From contig CAJXLJ010000011.1 of the NCBI GenBank assembly GCA_913055785.1, positions 1 through 64,000 of the forward strand: DNA of 64,000 bases. Direction: 5' to 3'. The DNA comes from an uncultured Parvularculaceae bacterium (GTDB lineage: Bacteria > Pseudomonadota > Alphaproteobacteria > Caulobacterales > Parvularculaceae). Below are positions 18,601 through 27,251 of this stretch, piece after piece (the stretch's first letter is position 1; every line of letters starts with the position of its first letter). A program made the translations under genes and the position numbers. Below the pieces are notes generated by a model. The model was not told the DNA's origin. It searched no databases and was given only the letters and a program-made list of their open reading frames with translations.

Positions 18601-18645
18601 TTGCGGGCGGATTTTTTGATCCTATATATGCTCATGTTGAGCATA
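18601..18645 (+). promoter_or_regulatory. nadA promoter with 19-bp palindromic operator
   Basis: TATGCTCA-TGT-TGAGCATA at 18627-18645 is a perfect 8+3+8 palindrome 56 bases before nadA. It overlaps a plausible -10 (TATATA) placed 16 bases after TTGCGG at 18601. The position suits a repressor. The COG4111/NadQ regulator encoded 2.6 kb upstream is the obvious candidate to bind it. Confidence 0.6.
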
Positions 18646-18700
18646 ATAATGGCGACGAGCCTGAGCGTATCAAAAGGCGGCCGCAAACAAGGAGGCGTCA

Positions 18701-19801
18701 ATGCCTGCTTTCGGCAATGAGTTCGAGCGTGAAACCCTGCCCTACACCGACGCGGTGAAGGAAAAGACCGACCATCTCTATCCAAAGGTCGCGAGCTTCA
18801 TTCCCAAGTTCGAATGGCGCCTGCACGCGCCCTATATCGCCGCCATCAACGATCTCAAAAAGCAGAAGAACGCCGTCATCCTGGCGCATAACTACATGAC
18901 GCCGGAGATCTTCCATTGCGTCGGCGACTTCGCCGGCGACAGCCTGCAGCTCGCCAAGGAAGCGGCGCGTTCGGATGCGGAGATCATCGTTCAGGCCGGC
19001 GTTCACTTCATGGCCGAGACCTCGAAAATTCTCTGCCCTGAGAAAACCGTGTTGATCCCGGACTTGCGCGCGGGCTGCTCCCTCGCCTCCTCGATCACCG
19101 GCGCCGACGTGCGGCTTTTGAAACAGAAATATCCGGGCGTTCCCGTCGTCACCTATGTGAACACCACCGCCGACGTCAAAGCCGAGACCGATATCTGCTG
19201 CACGTCGTCGAACGCCGTCGAGGTGGTCGAACATGCCGCCAAAGAATTCGGCACGGACACCGTCATTCTCATTCCCGACCAGTATCTCGCCCGCAATGTG
19301 GCGGCGATGACCGACATCAAGATCGTCACCTGGGCCGGCGCCTGCGAAGTCCATGAGCGGTTCACGGCCGAAGACATTCGCGAATTGCGCGAGGGAAATC
19401 CGGGCGTCATCGTGCTGGCGCACCCGGAATGCCCGCCGGACGTGCTCGCCGAAGCAGACTTCGCCGGCTCGACCAGCGGCATGTCGAATTATGTGAAAGA
19501 GAAACAACCGAACAACGTCGTTCTGATCACCGAATGTTCGATGTCGGACAATGTGGCGCTTGAAAACCCGAAAGTGAATTTTGTCCGCCCCTGCAATCTC
19601 TGCCCGCATATGAAGCGTATTTCTTTGCCGAAAATCCTCCGCTCGCTGCAAACCATGGAGCATGAGGTGCTGATCGATCCCGAAATCATCGAGAAGGCCC
19701 GCCGCCCGATCGAACGAATGATCGCCCTGCCCTTGAAGCGCCAGTCCATGTATAATCATCTGCACGCGCCGGAAGTGGCGGCGGTCGAGGCGCGAATTTG
19801 A
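18701..19801 (+). CDS. nadA: Quinolinate synthase
   Basis: The 366-residue enzyme condenses iminoaspartate with dihydroxyacetone phosphate to quinolinate, using a [4Fe-4S] cluster. The three cluster cysteines are visible in [20 protein letters not shown] and the [10 protein letters not shown] segment. Substrate-binding stretches [18 protein letters not shown] and [14 protein letters not shown] are intact. It has a strong GGAGG ribosome site and is the first gene of nadA-kptA-nadB-nadC. Confidence 0.97.
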   Translation: MPAFGNEFERETLPYTDAVKEKTDHLYPKVASFIPKFEWRLHAPYIAAINDLKKQKNAVILAHNYMTPEIFHCVGDFAGDSLQLAKEAARSDAEIIVQAGVHFMAETSKILCPEKTVLIPDLRAGCSLASSITGADVRLLKQKYPGVPVVTYVNTTADVKAETDICCTSSNAVEVVEHAAKEFGTDTVILIPDQYLARNVAAMTDIKIVTWAGACEVHERFTAEDIRELREGNPGVIVLAHPECPPDVLAEADFAGSTSGMSNYVKEKQPNNVVLITECSMSDNVALENPKVNFVRPCNLCPHMKRISLPKILRSLQTMEHEVLIDPEIIEKARRPIERMIALPLKRQSMYNHLHAPEVAAVEARI

Positions 19802-19848
19802 GCGGATTGCATGGAGCAACAGGCGAGAACAGAGAAAAGTCTGTTTGC

Positions 19849-20391
19849 ATGAACATCAAGTCGGTAAGCAAATTTTTAAGTCTCGTATTGCGGCATGACC
19901 CGAGAAGAGCCGGGATCGTTCTCGACGCAAACGGTTGGACACCTGTTGATGATCTACTCAACGGCCTGAAAGCAGCCGGAAAGCCCATAAGCCGCGAGCA
20001 ACTTGAGTTGATTGTTTTAACCAACGACAAAAAACGTTTTGCTTTTTCAGAAGATAGGACGATGATCCGCGCCTCTCAGGGGCACTCAGTAAAGGTCGAT
20101 TTGGCGCTTACGCCAGTTAAGCCACCGAACATTTTGTTTCATGGTACTGCGACACGTAATCTGGTTTCGATCCTTGAGACAGGACTATCTCCTCGCTCGC
20201 GACGCCATGTTCACCTTAGCGCTGATGAAGAGACGGCACTCAAAGTCGGCATGCGGCACGGTAAGCCGGTAATACTGCTTATCGACGCTGCCACCATGGA
20301 CGCAGCTGGCATCAATTTTTACTTTTCGGCCAACGGTGTTTGGCTCACCCACCAAATTGATCCAGTATATTTGTCGGTAAAGGGCGAATAA
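19849..20391 (+). CDS. kptA: RNA 2'-phosphotransferase (Tpt1/KptA)
   Basis: The 180-residue protein has the Tpt1 signatures KFLSLVLRHDP (Arg15-His16), a winged-helix-like N-lobe (GWTPVDDLL), RASQGHSVKVD, LFHGTATRNL and HVHLSADEETALKVGMRHG. Tpt1 enzymes move an internal RNA 2'-phosphate to NAD+, releasing nicotinamide and ADP-ribose 1'',2''-cyclic phosphate. It lies 47 bases after nadA, and its TAA directly abuts the nadB ATG, so it is co-transcribed with NAD synthesis genes. Its base composition is visibly more A/T-rich than nadA and nadB, which suggests a later insertion. Confidence 0.95.
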   Translation: MNIKSVSKFLSLVLRHDPRRAGIVLDANGWTPVDDLLNGLKAAGKPISREQLELIVLTNDKKRFAFSEDRTMIRASQGHSVKVDLALTPVKPPNILFHGTATRNLVSILETGLSPRSRRHVHLSADEETALKVGMRHGKPVILLIDAATMDAAGINFYFSANGVWLTHQIDPVYLSVKGE

Positions 20392-21945
20392 ATGAGCCAA
20401 ACTTCCGACATTCTCATCATCGGCGCGGGCGTTGCGGGGCTTTATACAGCCCTGAAGCTCAGCCCTCGTCCTGTCACGATCATCACCGCGCGGCCGGTCG
20501 GCGAAGGCGGCGCGACCCCCTGGGCGCAAGGCGGCCTCGCCGCAGCGGTCGGCGCCAACGACACGCCGAACCTTCACTTCGCGGACACCATGCAGGCGGG
20601 CGCCGGGCTCGTCGATCCGGAAGCCGCCAGCATCCTCGTCGACGGCGGCGCAGCGGCGGTCGAGGACCTGACCCGCCTCGGCGTAGAGTTCGACCGCGAC
20701 GCCGACGGCGCGCTGAAACTCGGGCGCGAAGCCGCCCATTGCCGCGACCGCATCGTTCATGCGACGGGCGATCAGGCCGGCGCGGCGATCATGAAAGCGC
20801 TGGTCAAGGCGGCCCGCGAGGCCGCGCACATCACCATCCTTGAACGGATGGTCGTCGAGGATTTGCTGACCGACGACAACGGCTCGGTCGGCGGCGCGCT
20901 CGTCTATAATGTCGCGGCGGGCGAACGGATCGCCTTCGACGCCGCCGAAACCGTACTCGCGACCGGCGGCCTCGGCGGGCTCTACGCCGTCACCACCAAT
21001 CCAAAACCGGCGCAAGGTCACGGGCTCGCCTTCGCCGCCCGCGCCGGCGCCGTGATCCGCGATCCGGAATTCGTGCAGTTCCACCCGACCGCGCTCGATA
21101 TCGGACAGGACCCGGCGCCGCTGGCGACGGAAGCCTTGCGCGGCGACGGCGCGATCCTTGTCGACAGGAACGGCCGGCGTTTCATGGAGAATTATCACAA
21201 GGACCTCGAACTCGCCCCACGCGATATCGTCGCCCGGGCCGTCGAGGCGGAGATCAAGGCGGGACGCGGCGCATTCCTCGACGCGCGCGACGCCATCGGC
21301 GCAAAGTTTCCGGACGCCTTCCCCACCGTCTTCGCGGCGTGCCAGCAGGCCGGGATCGATCCGCGCGAAAAGCCGATGCCCGTGGCGCCGGCGGCGCATT
21401 ATCATATGGGCGGCGTCAGCACCGACTTTGACGGAAAGTCCTCCGTAAACGGCCTATGGGCGGTCGGTGAAGTCGCCTCCACCGGCGTTCACGGCGCCAA
21501 CCGTCTCGCATCGAATTCGCTCCTCGAAGCCGTCGTCTTCGGCGCGCGCATCGCCGACCAGCTTCGCGAAAAGCTGGCGGTCTTCCCGGTCGAGCCGGGC
21601 GCGCCGGCGGACCGTATGGACCTGCCTTCAAGGCCGGCGGACCCGGCGGCGATGACGGAGCTGCGCGCCGCGATGACCGCCGGCTGCGCGCTTCTCCGCA
21701 CCGAAGAAAGCCTCCTTGAAACAATTGACGTGCTGCATGAGCTTGGCGGTCATGAAGCGATGACCAGCGGCCTCAGAAGCGCGCTCGTCACCGCCGAGCT
21801 GATCGCGCAAGGCGCGCTGTCGCGGGAAGAGTCGCGCGGCGCGCATTTCCGCCGTGACTTTCCTGAAACCGACAAGGAAGCAATGCATACGGAGATCTGC
21901 ACGACAGACGTCTATGAAGAAGACGACGAGGACGTAGACGCATGA
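20392..21945 (+). CDS. nadB: L-aspartate oxidase
   Basis: The 517-residue flavoprotein oxidises aspartate to iminoaspartate for NadA. It starts with the FAD dinucleotide fold (DILIIGAGVAGLYTALKLS). It has the succinate-dehydrogenase-like GGATPWAQGGLAAAV, the active-site segments HCRDRIVHATGD and VQFHPTAL, PAAHYHMGGVSTD, and ASTGVHGANRLASNSLLEAVVFG. The C-terminal helical domain ends in an acidic tail. It begins exactly after the kptA stop and overlaps nadC by four bases (ATGA). Confidence 0.97.
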   Translation: MSQTSDILIIGAGVAGLYTALKLSPRPVTIITARPVGEGGATPWAQGGLAAAVGANDTPNLHFADTMQAGAGLVDPEAASILVDGGAAAVEDLTRLGVEFDRDADGALKLGREAAHCRDRIVHATGDQAGAAIMKALVKAAREAAHITILERMVVEDLLTDDNGSVGGALVYNVAAGERIAFDAAETVLATGGLGGLYAVTTNPKPAQGHGLAFAARAGAVIRDPEFVQFHPTALDIGQDPAPLATEALRGDGAILVDRNGRRFMENYHKDLELAPRDIVARAVEAEIKAGRGAFLDARDAIGAKFPDAFPTVFAACQQAGIDPREKPMPVAPAAHYHMGGVSTDFDGKSSVNGLWAVGEVASTGVHGANRLASNSLLEAVVFGARIADQLREKLAVFPVEPGAPADRMDLPSRPADPAAMTELRAAMTAGCALLRTEESLLETIDVLHELGGHEAMTSGLRSALVTAELIAQGALSREESRGAHFRRDFPETDKEAMHTEICTTDVYEEDDEDVDA

Positions 21946-22790
21946 CCTTGTCGAGACTGCCCGCCCATCTGATCGAAGCCGCCGCAGCGCGCGCCCTGTC
22001 GGAAGACCTGGGCGACGCCGGCGACATCACGACGCAAGCGACCATTCCCGCAGGCGCGCGTTCGAACGCGGTAATAGCCGCGCGTAAGGATGGCGTTATC
22101 GCAGGCGTTGATCTGGCGCAGGCGGCGTTCCGTCTGATCGACCCGGCTATCGCCCTAACGACCGAAACGGATGACGGCGAACGGGTTAGCGATGGCGAGG
22201 TTGTACTTCAGATCGAAGGCCCAACACGCGGAATTTTGACGGCGGAAAGAGTGGCCTTGAACTTTCTCGGCCACCTTTCAGGCGTCGCCACGGCGACGGC
22301 GGCGCTGGTGAACGCCGTTGAAGGAACAAACGCCAAAATCGTCTGTACGCGCAAGACAACGCCGGGTCTGCGCGCTTTTGAAAAATACGCGGTTCGATGC
22401 GGCGGCGGTCATAATCATCGCTTCGGCCTTTATGACGCGGTGATGATCAAGGACAATCACATCGCGGCCGTCGGCGGCGTTAAAAAAGCGATCGAGGCCT
22501 GCCGGGCGGCGGTCGGCCACATGGTGAAGATCGAGGTTGAGATCGACGGGCTCGACCAGCTTGACGCCGCGCTCGCGGGCGGCGCCGACATCGTCATGCT
22601 CGACAACATGTCGACAGACGACATGAAAAAAGCCGTCGCTCTGACCAAAGGCCGAGCCGTTCTCGAGGCCTCCGGTAATGTCACGGTGAAAACAGTGCGC
22701 GCCATCGCCGAAACCGGCGTCGACGTCATTTCATCGGGATGGATCACCCATTCAGCGCCAAGCCTCGATCTCGGACTGGATTTCCGCTGA
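21942..22790 (+). CDS. nadC: Nicotinate-nucleotide pyrophosphorylase (carboxylating)
   Basis: The 282-residue quinolinate phosphoribosyltransferase converts quinolinate plus PRPP to NaMN, the last dedicated step of this operon. Signatures are LSEDLGDAGDITTQ, ALNFLGHLSGVATAT (here LNFLGHLSGVAT), TRKTTPGLRAFEKYAVRCGG, NHRFGLYDAVMIKDNH, IEVEIDGLDQ and MLDNM. It overlaps nadB by four bases and its stop abuts the stop of the convergent S41-like gene. Confidence 0.97.
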   Translation: MTLSRLPAHLIEAAAARALSEDLGDAGDITTQATIPAGARSNAVIAARKDGVIAGVDLAQAAFRLIDPAIALTTETDDGERVSDGEVVLQIEGPTRGILTAERVALNFLGHLSGVATATAALVNAVEGTNAKIVCTRKTTPGLRAFEKYAVRCGGGHNHRFGLYDAVMIKDNHIAAVGGVKKAIEACRAAVGHMVKIEVEIDGLDQLDAALAGGADIVMLDNMSTDDMKKAVALTKGRAVLEASGNVTVKTVRAIAETGVDVISSGWITHSAPSLDLGLDFR

Positions 22791-24152
22791 TCATTCGCTC
22801 TTGATCAGCGCCATGATTTTCTCCATCGCGGGATCGCGGCCGCTCATGAACTCATCATGAGTGAGCGGCGTCGGATAATCCGGCTGAAGGCTCTCCACAG
22901 CGATCGGATGCGTTTTAATGCTGCCATGACAGTCATCCTCGGGGCAGCCGGTCATGTAGTTGTGACGCTCGGTTGCATAAAGCAACATTGCGCCCGATTG
23001 CGGCAGGCGGGTGACATCTCCCTCCGCCCAGAACTCAAGGCGGTCGCCAACGGGTTCGCCGACAATGGCGACGCGGTCGCCGCCCGCCTGTTTCAAATAA
23101 CCGACACTTGAAATTCCGGCGGAAAACGTCTTGCCGGACGTAATGACATAAACCTTGCCGCCTTCGGCGACGAGGCCCGGCAAGGCTTGCATGAGATCCC
23201 GCGTATTGTTGAGATCGCCGCCTGAATTGAAACGCTGGTCCAGAATGACATGGCTCGGCGTTCTGGCGCTCAACGCCGTCGCCGCTCTCCGGGAAAACGC
23301 CCGCGCATCCTCGCCATTCGACTCGCCCGCATTCGCCTTGAACTGGATATAGGCGATGTCGCCATCAAGCCATTCCAGACGGTATAAATCAGCGGCGTTC
23401 TGCAGATATAGCGGAAGGTCTTCCTCGCTATCGCTGTCGCTTCGAATAAACTCGACGAGCCGCGCCGGCGGGATAAACCTTTCAAAGCCCTGTAGCGAAG
23501 ACGGGATCGCGCCGGCTTCGAATGACACAGTCTTTTCCCTCCCGTCGTTGACGACGGTCAACGTCACCCTGTCTGCGGAATCAATCAGGCCGGCTGCATG
23601 CAGCACTTCAGGCGACTCGATAAAGTTCTGGATGAAGTTCAATTTCCATTGATCGAGCCCGCCCTGATAACGCCCGAGCGCGCGGCGCGTTTCCCGCCAT
23701 GAATGGGAACCGATGCGGACGACTTCGAGACCTTTGAGGTCTTCGTGCGCTTCGTCCGTCTCGCCGATATATAGGCGGCCATCAAAGATGATGAACTTGA
23801 CCGGAATGCGATTGAACTTTTCCCGCCAGGGGCCACTGAAAAGAAGCGTGTGGCCGTTATCGGCCAGAGCGACGATCTCGGAAAGCCGCAACTCGAACGC
23901 CGCGTCGGAAAGCTGGCCCGCTTCCGTCTGCAATGCAGAAAGCCTCGCTTCGGCCTCCGCGCGTGCGTCTGCGTTATAACTGCTGTCGATTTCAAAAAAA
24001 GAATCCCGAAACGCCGACAGGTCCTGTGATCGGTCATGCGCCGCGATTTTTTGAGAAGCCGCGTCACTGTCCGGCGCGCCCGCCCCGCAAGCGGCGACCG
24101 GAATAACGGCGAATATAGCAAGAGCAATGGCCGGTAGCGTATTGGTTCTCAT
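22791..24152 (-). CDS. S41-family peptidase-like lipoprotein
   Basis: The 453-residue protein has a lipoprotein signal (ALAIFAVIPVAACG, Cys22). The C-terminal half has the S41 core: HVILDQRFNSGGDLNNTRD, and YVITSGKTFSAGISSVGYLKQAG, in which the Ser of KTFSAG is the expected nucleophile, and VAIVGEPVGDRLEFWAEG. No PDZ domain is evident. It should act at the periplasmic face of a membrane, on an unknown substrate. It is convergent with nadC and divergent from the MBL lipoprotein gene. Confidence 0.85.
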   Translation of the reverse strand: MRTNTLPAIALAIFAVIPVAACGAGAPDSDAASQKIAAHDRSQDLSAFRDSFFEIDSSYNADARAEAEARLSALQTEAGQLSDAAFELRLSEIVALADNGHTLLFSGPWREKFNRIPVKFIIFDGRLYIGETDEAHEDLKGLEVVRIGSHSWRETRRALGRYQGGLDQWKLNFIQNFIESPEVLHAAGLIDSADRVTLTVVNDGREKTVSFEAGAIPSSLQGFERFIPPARLVEFIRSDSDSEEDLPLYLQNAADLYRLEWLDGDIAYIQFKANAGESNGEDARAFSRRAATALSARTPSHVILDQRFNSGGDLNNTRDLMQALPGLVAEGGKVYVITSGKTFSAGISSVGYLKQAGGDRVAIVGEPVGDRLEFWAEGDVTRLPQSGAMLLYATERHNYMTGCPEDDCHGSIKTHPIAVESLQPDYPTPLTHDEFMSGRDPAMEKIMALIKSE

Positions 24153-24316
24153 TCTGGGCCCTTTCTTTTAGGCCAGCTTATGCCCTCGCGCAGAACACTG
24201 ACAATTCGGTCCGGCCTGCCTGAGCATCACTTTACCGCCCGCCAGCGCCGGATTTGCGCTAGCTTGCAATTGAAAACGCCGCTATGGATAGTCAGCGAAA
24301 CGATCACGAGGGCCGA

Positions 24317-25267
24317 ATGCAGAGACTTCTGCTGATATGCGCAGCCATCTCGCTTGTCGCTTGTTCAAAAGCGCCCGCGCCGGAGATAGCGGCCTGCCCC
24401 GTCTCGCTTCTCGTCCTCGGCGTCGCGCAGGACGCCGGCAAGCCGCAAATCGCCAACCCGCAGGATCCGGCGTGGGCGGATGAATCGCTGAAACGCATGG
24501 CGACGTCGCTGGCGCTGATCGACCGCCGCGGCGAGCGCGTCAAGCGCTGGATGTTCGAGGCGACGCCGGACATCAAGGAACAACTGCAGCGCCTCGATGA
24601 AGCCGCGCCCGTCGACCGCAAGCTCGGTCTCGACGGCGTCTTTATCACCCACGCCCACATCGGCCACTATGCAGGATTGATGATGTTCGGCCATGAAGCC
24701 GCTGGCGCCCAGAACATCCCCGCCTATGTGATGCCGCGCATGGCGGACTTCCTCACCAAGAACGGCCCATGGGACCAGCTTGTGCGTTATCACAACATAA
24801 TCCTCGCGATCATGGAGGAAGGCGTTGCGGAAGAACTTGGGGATGGTTTGCGTGTCACGGCGTTTCTTGTGCCGCATCGTCAGGAATATGCCGAAGTCGC
24901 GGGCTTTCGCATTGACGGCCCAGAAAGATCGGCGCTGTTTCTTCCCGACATCGACAGCTGGGAGGAATGGGACGAGGCCGGGACCCGCATCGAGGATATG
25001 ATCCGCGACGTTGATATCGCCTATCTGGACGCCAGTTTTTACGCCAACGGCGAAATACCGGGACGCGACATGTCAGGGTTCCCTCACCCCTTTGTTTCGC
25101 ATTCCATGGAACGCTTTGCCGACCTGCCGGCGGCGGAAAAAGCGAAAGTCCGCTTTATTCACATGAACCACACCAACCCGCTTCACAACCCAAACGGCCG
25201 CGAACGTAAAACGGTGAGCAAAGCCGGCTTTAACATCGCCGAAGAAGGCGAAACGATTTGCCTCTAG
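24317..25267 (+). CDS. MBL-fold (PqqB-like) lipoprotein
   Basis: From ATG 24317 the 316-residue protein has a lipobox (LLLICAAISLVACS). The MBL fold is PqqB-like: LLVLGVAQDAGKPQ near the N-terminus, FITHAHIGHYAGLMMFG (the modified HxHxxH-like metal motif), FLVPHRQEYAE, LFLPDIDSWEEWD and VRFIHMNHTNP. PqqB-family proteins act in or near PQQ synthesis, but no other pqq gene is present and this copy is exported, so a different hydrolase role is likely. It ends two bases from the convergent glycosyltransferase. Confidence 0.85.
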   Translation: MQRLLLICAAISLVACSKAPAPEIAACPVSLLVLGVAQDAGKPQIANPQDPAWADESLKRMATSLALIDRRGERVKRWMFEATPDIKEQLQRLDEAAPVDRKLGLDGVFITHAHIGHYAGLMMFGHEAAGAQNIPAYVMPRMADFLTKNGPWDQLVRYHNIILAIMEEGVAEELGDGLRVTAFLVPHRQEYAEVAGFRIDGPERSALFLPDIDSWEEWDEAGTRIEDMIRDVDIAYLDASFYANGEIPGRDMSGFPHPFVSHSMERFADLPAAEKAKVRFIHMNHTNPLHNPNGRERKTVSKAGFNIAEEGETICL

Positions 25268-25269
25268 AC

Positions 25270-26127
25270 TCAGCTGGTTTCCGGCGCGCGTCGCCGGCCC
25301 AGCCTTCGCCACCCAAAGCGCAGGACGAGCTTCAGATATTTTGCGCCGACTTCCGATAGCAGCAACGCCTTGTTGAAAACGGATATCGGCGATGCGAGCA
25401 CTTCCTTTCCACATTGCTCGACCGCGCCGAGATAATCGCTGAGCGCCCAGTCCCATCGGCGCGAAACGCTGTTTTCCTTGTAATACTTGTCGCACAGAAA
25501 ACCCGGCGCGCGAACGAACTCGCCGAGCAGCGCCATATGTAACAACCACGGCCAGTCGGCGCCGAAGTCGCCGCTGCGGTGAATGGCGTGACCGCCGATC
25601 CGCTCGGCTGCGGAAGATTTGAACACGCCGTGATTGAGCGCAGTCCAACAACCCTTCTGACGAATGATCATGGCGCCGCGCCGGCGCGCTGACTGAACGC
25701 CATCAATTTCCTTGTAGCTGCGCTCATCGATATCGCCGTTCGGGAAATGCGCGCGCACGTCCGAATAGGCCAGCACAGCTTCAGGATTGGCTTCAAGCTT
25801 CTTGATGAGCGTTTCTATATAGGCCGGCGCGACAATGTCGTCGTGAAACGCCAGCATGAAATACCGCCCCTCGGCTTTCGCGAGAAGCGTGTTGACGTTG
25901 CCGATCCACCCCTGGCGTTCTGTTTGTACAAATACGTTAAATCGCTCATCCTTGCGCGCATGCGCCAGACAGATATCAGCCGTTCGGTCATCTGAGAGAT
26001 CGACGGAAACGAGGACTTCGAGATTCGGATAGGTTTGCGCTGAAAAACACTCGAGGGTTTTCTGGATGAAGGCTTCCGCATTCCATGCCGGTATAAGAGC
26101 GACGGCTTTTGGCGGAAGCGAAGACAT
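25270..26127 (-). CDS. Family 2 glycosyltransferase
   Basis: The 285-residue GT-A protein starts VALIPAWNAEAFIQKTLECF, then LEVLVSVDLSDDRTADIC (UDP-sugar-binding Asp) and FMLAFHDDIVAPAYIE (the DxD-like metal motif is HDD). It has a WALSDYL-containing C-terminal region. The donor and acceptor cannot be predicted. It lies alone between the MBL lipoprotein gene and the SleB-like hydrolase, without other capsule or LPS genes. Confidence 0.88.
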   Translation of the reverse strand: MSSLPPKAVALIPAWNAEAFIQKTLECFSAQTYPNLEVLVSVDLSDDRTADICLAHARKDERFNVFVQTERQGWIGNVNTLLAKAEGRYFMLAFHDDIVAPAYIETLIKKLEANPEAVLAYSDVRAHFPNGDIDERSYKEIDGVQSARRRGAMIIRQKGCWTALNHGVFKSSAAERIGGHAIHRSGDFGADWPWLLHMALLGEFVRAPGFLCDKYYKENSVSRRWDWALSDYLGAVEQCGKEVLASPISVFNKALLLSEVGAKYLKLVLRFGWRRLGRRRAPETS

Positions 26128-26213
26128 AAGACGCCTAGCCCTGAGGCCGCGTCAACAGATGCGCCTTGATGTCCACCTTCAGCCCCCAAACGCCTTATCG
26201 CAGCGGCGATTTT

Positions 26214-26993
26214 CTACATCGACGCCGGCGCGGCCGCTACGTTCCGGCGGCTCGGAAATTTATAAAACTTGTGCGTGCCGATCGTCGCTGTCGGCGTAAG
26301 TTTGTTGGCCCAGCCCGGACTCACGTAATTCGCATGATAGTGCGTCGCGTCGCGGCTGACCGGCGCGCGGATGCCCGCAAGGATGGCGCCGGCGAGGTCT
26401 TCTGAAGACTTCCATTTACGCCTGTTGAGCGGCAGCTTCATGGACCCGTCGCACGTGAAGGAGAACTGACAGCCGGTGTGCCGCTCCGAACCCTGGAACA
26501 CCACTTCGCAGATGGAATTCGGATAAAGCCGGCTCGCGACACGATTGAGCACTACGTCGGCGACCGCAAGCTGACCGATCCGCGGCTCGGAACGCGCTTC
26601 ATAGTAGATCGCCTGAGCGAGGCAATTGCGCTCCTCGGCGTCGAGCTTGGCGACGGTGAGCGAGTTAAAATCGAAATCGACGAAATCGGCGACCGCATCG
26701 CCCGTAAACGTTTCCGCCGCCGAACGCGCTGGTTTCAGCCGCGGCTCCTCCAGCGCATTTCTCGCAGAAGCTGTCTCTGCGGCGAGATACCGGGCGAGCT
26801 CAGTCACCATCACGGCTTCCTGCTCGATCGCGCGCTGGGCCTGTTTTTCCGCGGCCGCCCTGTCGGCGCGGTCCGTAGCGCTCATCGCCGCAGCGACGAT
26901 GCAGATGCAGATCAGCCCCGCCGCCATCAGGCTGCGCAGATGCCAGTTCACGTCATGGCCGCTGTGGGCGCTATGTGCGTATCTTTCGCTCAC
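26214..26993 (-). CDS. Cell wall hydrolase (SleB / Hydrolase_2 type)
   Basis: The 259-residue protein has an N-terminal membrane anchor (LMAAGLICICIVAAAMSAT), a coiled stretch, and the SleB catalytic domain from about residue 115: LAQAIYYEARSEPRIGQLAVADVVLNRV, GCQFSFTCDG and DATHYHANYVSPGWA. The Glu of YEAR is the expected catalytic acid. These enzymes are lytic transglycosylase-like peptidoglycan hydrolases. The start is GTG at 26993 with a weak GGA site. It follows ppdK on the same strand after a 258-base gap. Confidence 0.9.
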   Translation of the reverse strand: MSERYAHSAHSGHDVNWHLRSLMAAGLICICIVAAAMSATDRADRAAAEKQAQRAIEQEAVMVTELARYLAAETASARNALEEPRLKPARSAAETFTGDAVADFVDFDFNSLTVAKLDAEERNCLAQAIYYEARSEPRIGQLAVADVVLNRVASRLYPNSICEVVFQGSERHTGCQFSFTCDGSMKLPLNRRKWKSSEDLAGAILAGIRAPVSRDATHYHANYVSPGWANKLTPTATIGTHKFYKFPSRRNVAAAPASM

Positions 26994-27251
26994 GCGTTTC
27001 CGTCTCGTTCCTGCTTCAAGAGTGCCTCGGCGAGAGTGAAGAAACTTCTTCCGCCCATACCCCGAAGCAAAAACGGCGCTGATAATCCTTGCGCCGTTGC
27101 GGTTTATATGGCGCCCGGCTCCCGCGCCTGCAAATAAAAAAACCGCGCGTTAACCTTTTGGCAAGGTTGAGAGGCATCAGTTATCTTATTGATTTTACTT
27201 TAAGAATTTCATCGTGAAATTAACGGTAACGATTTATGCGGCTGATCGTCC
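26994..27251. other. Intergenic region between ppdK and the SleB-like gene
   Basis: This stretch is A/T-rich in its middle and should hold the SleB gene promoter. Two inverted repeats are seen: AACCTT-N5-AAGGTT near 27151-27168, and AATTTCA-TCG-TGAAATT at 27205-27221. On the minus strand a run of seven T follows the first repeat at a short distance, so it may help end ppdK transcripts. No gene is seen. Confidence 0.35.

Noticed and set aside
18448-18720. 90-codon plus-strand frame before nadA
   Set aside because: It covers the dyads and the nadA promoter, runs into the nadA start in another frame and has no protein-like composition.
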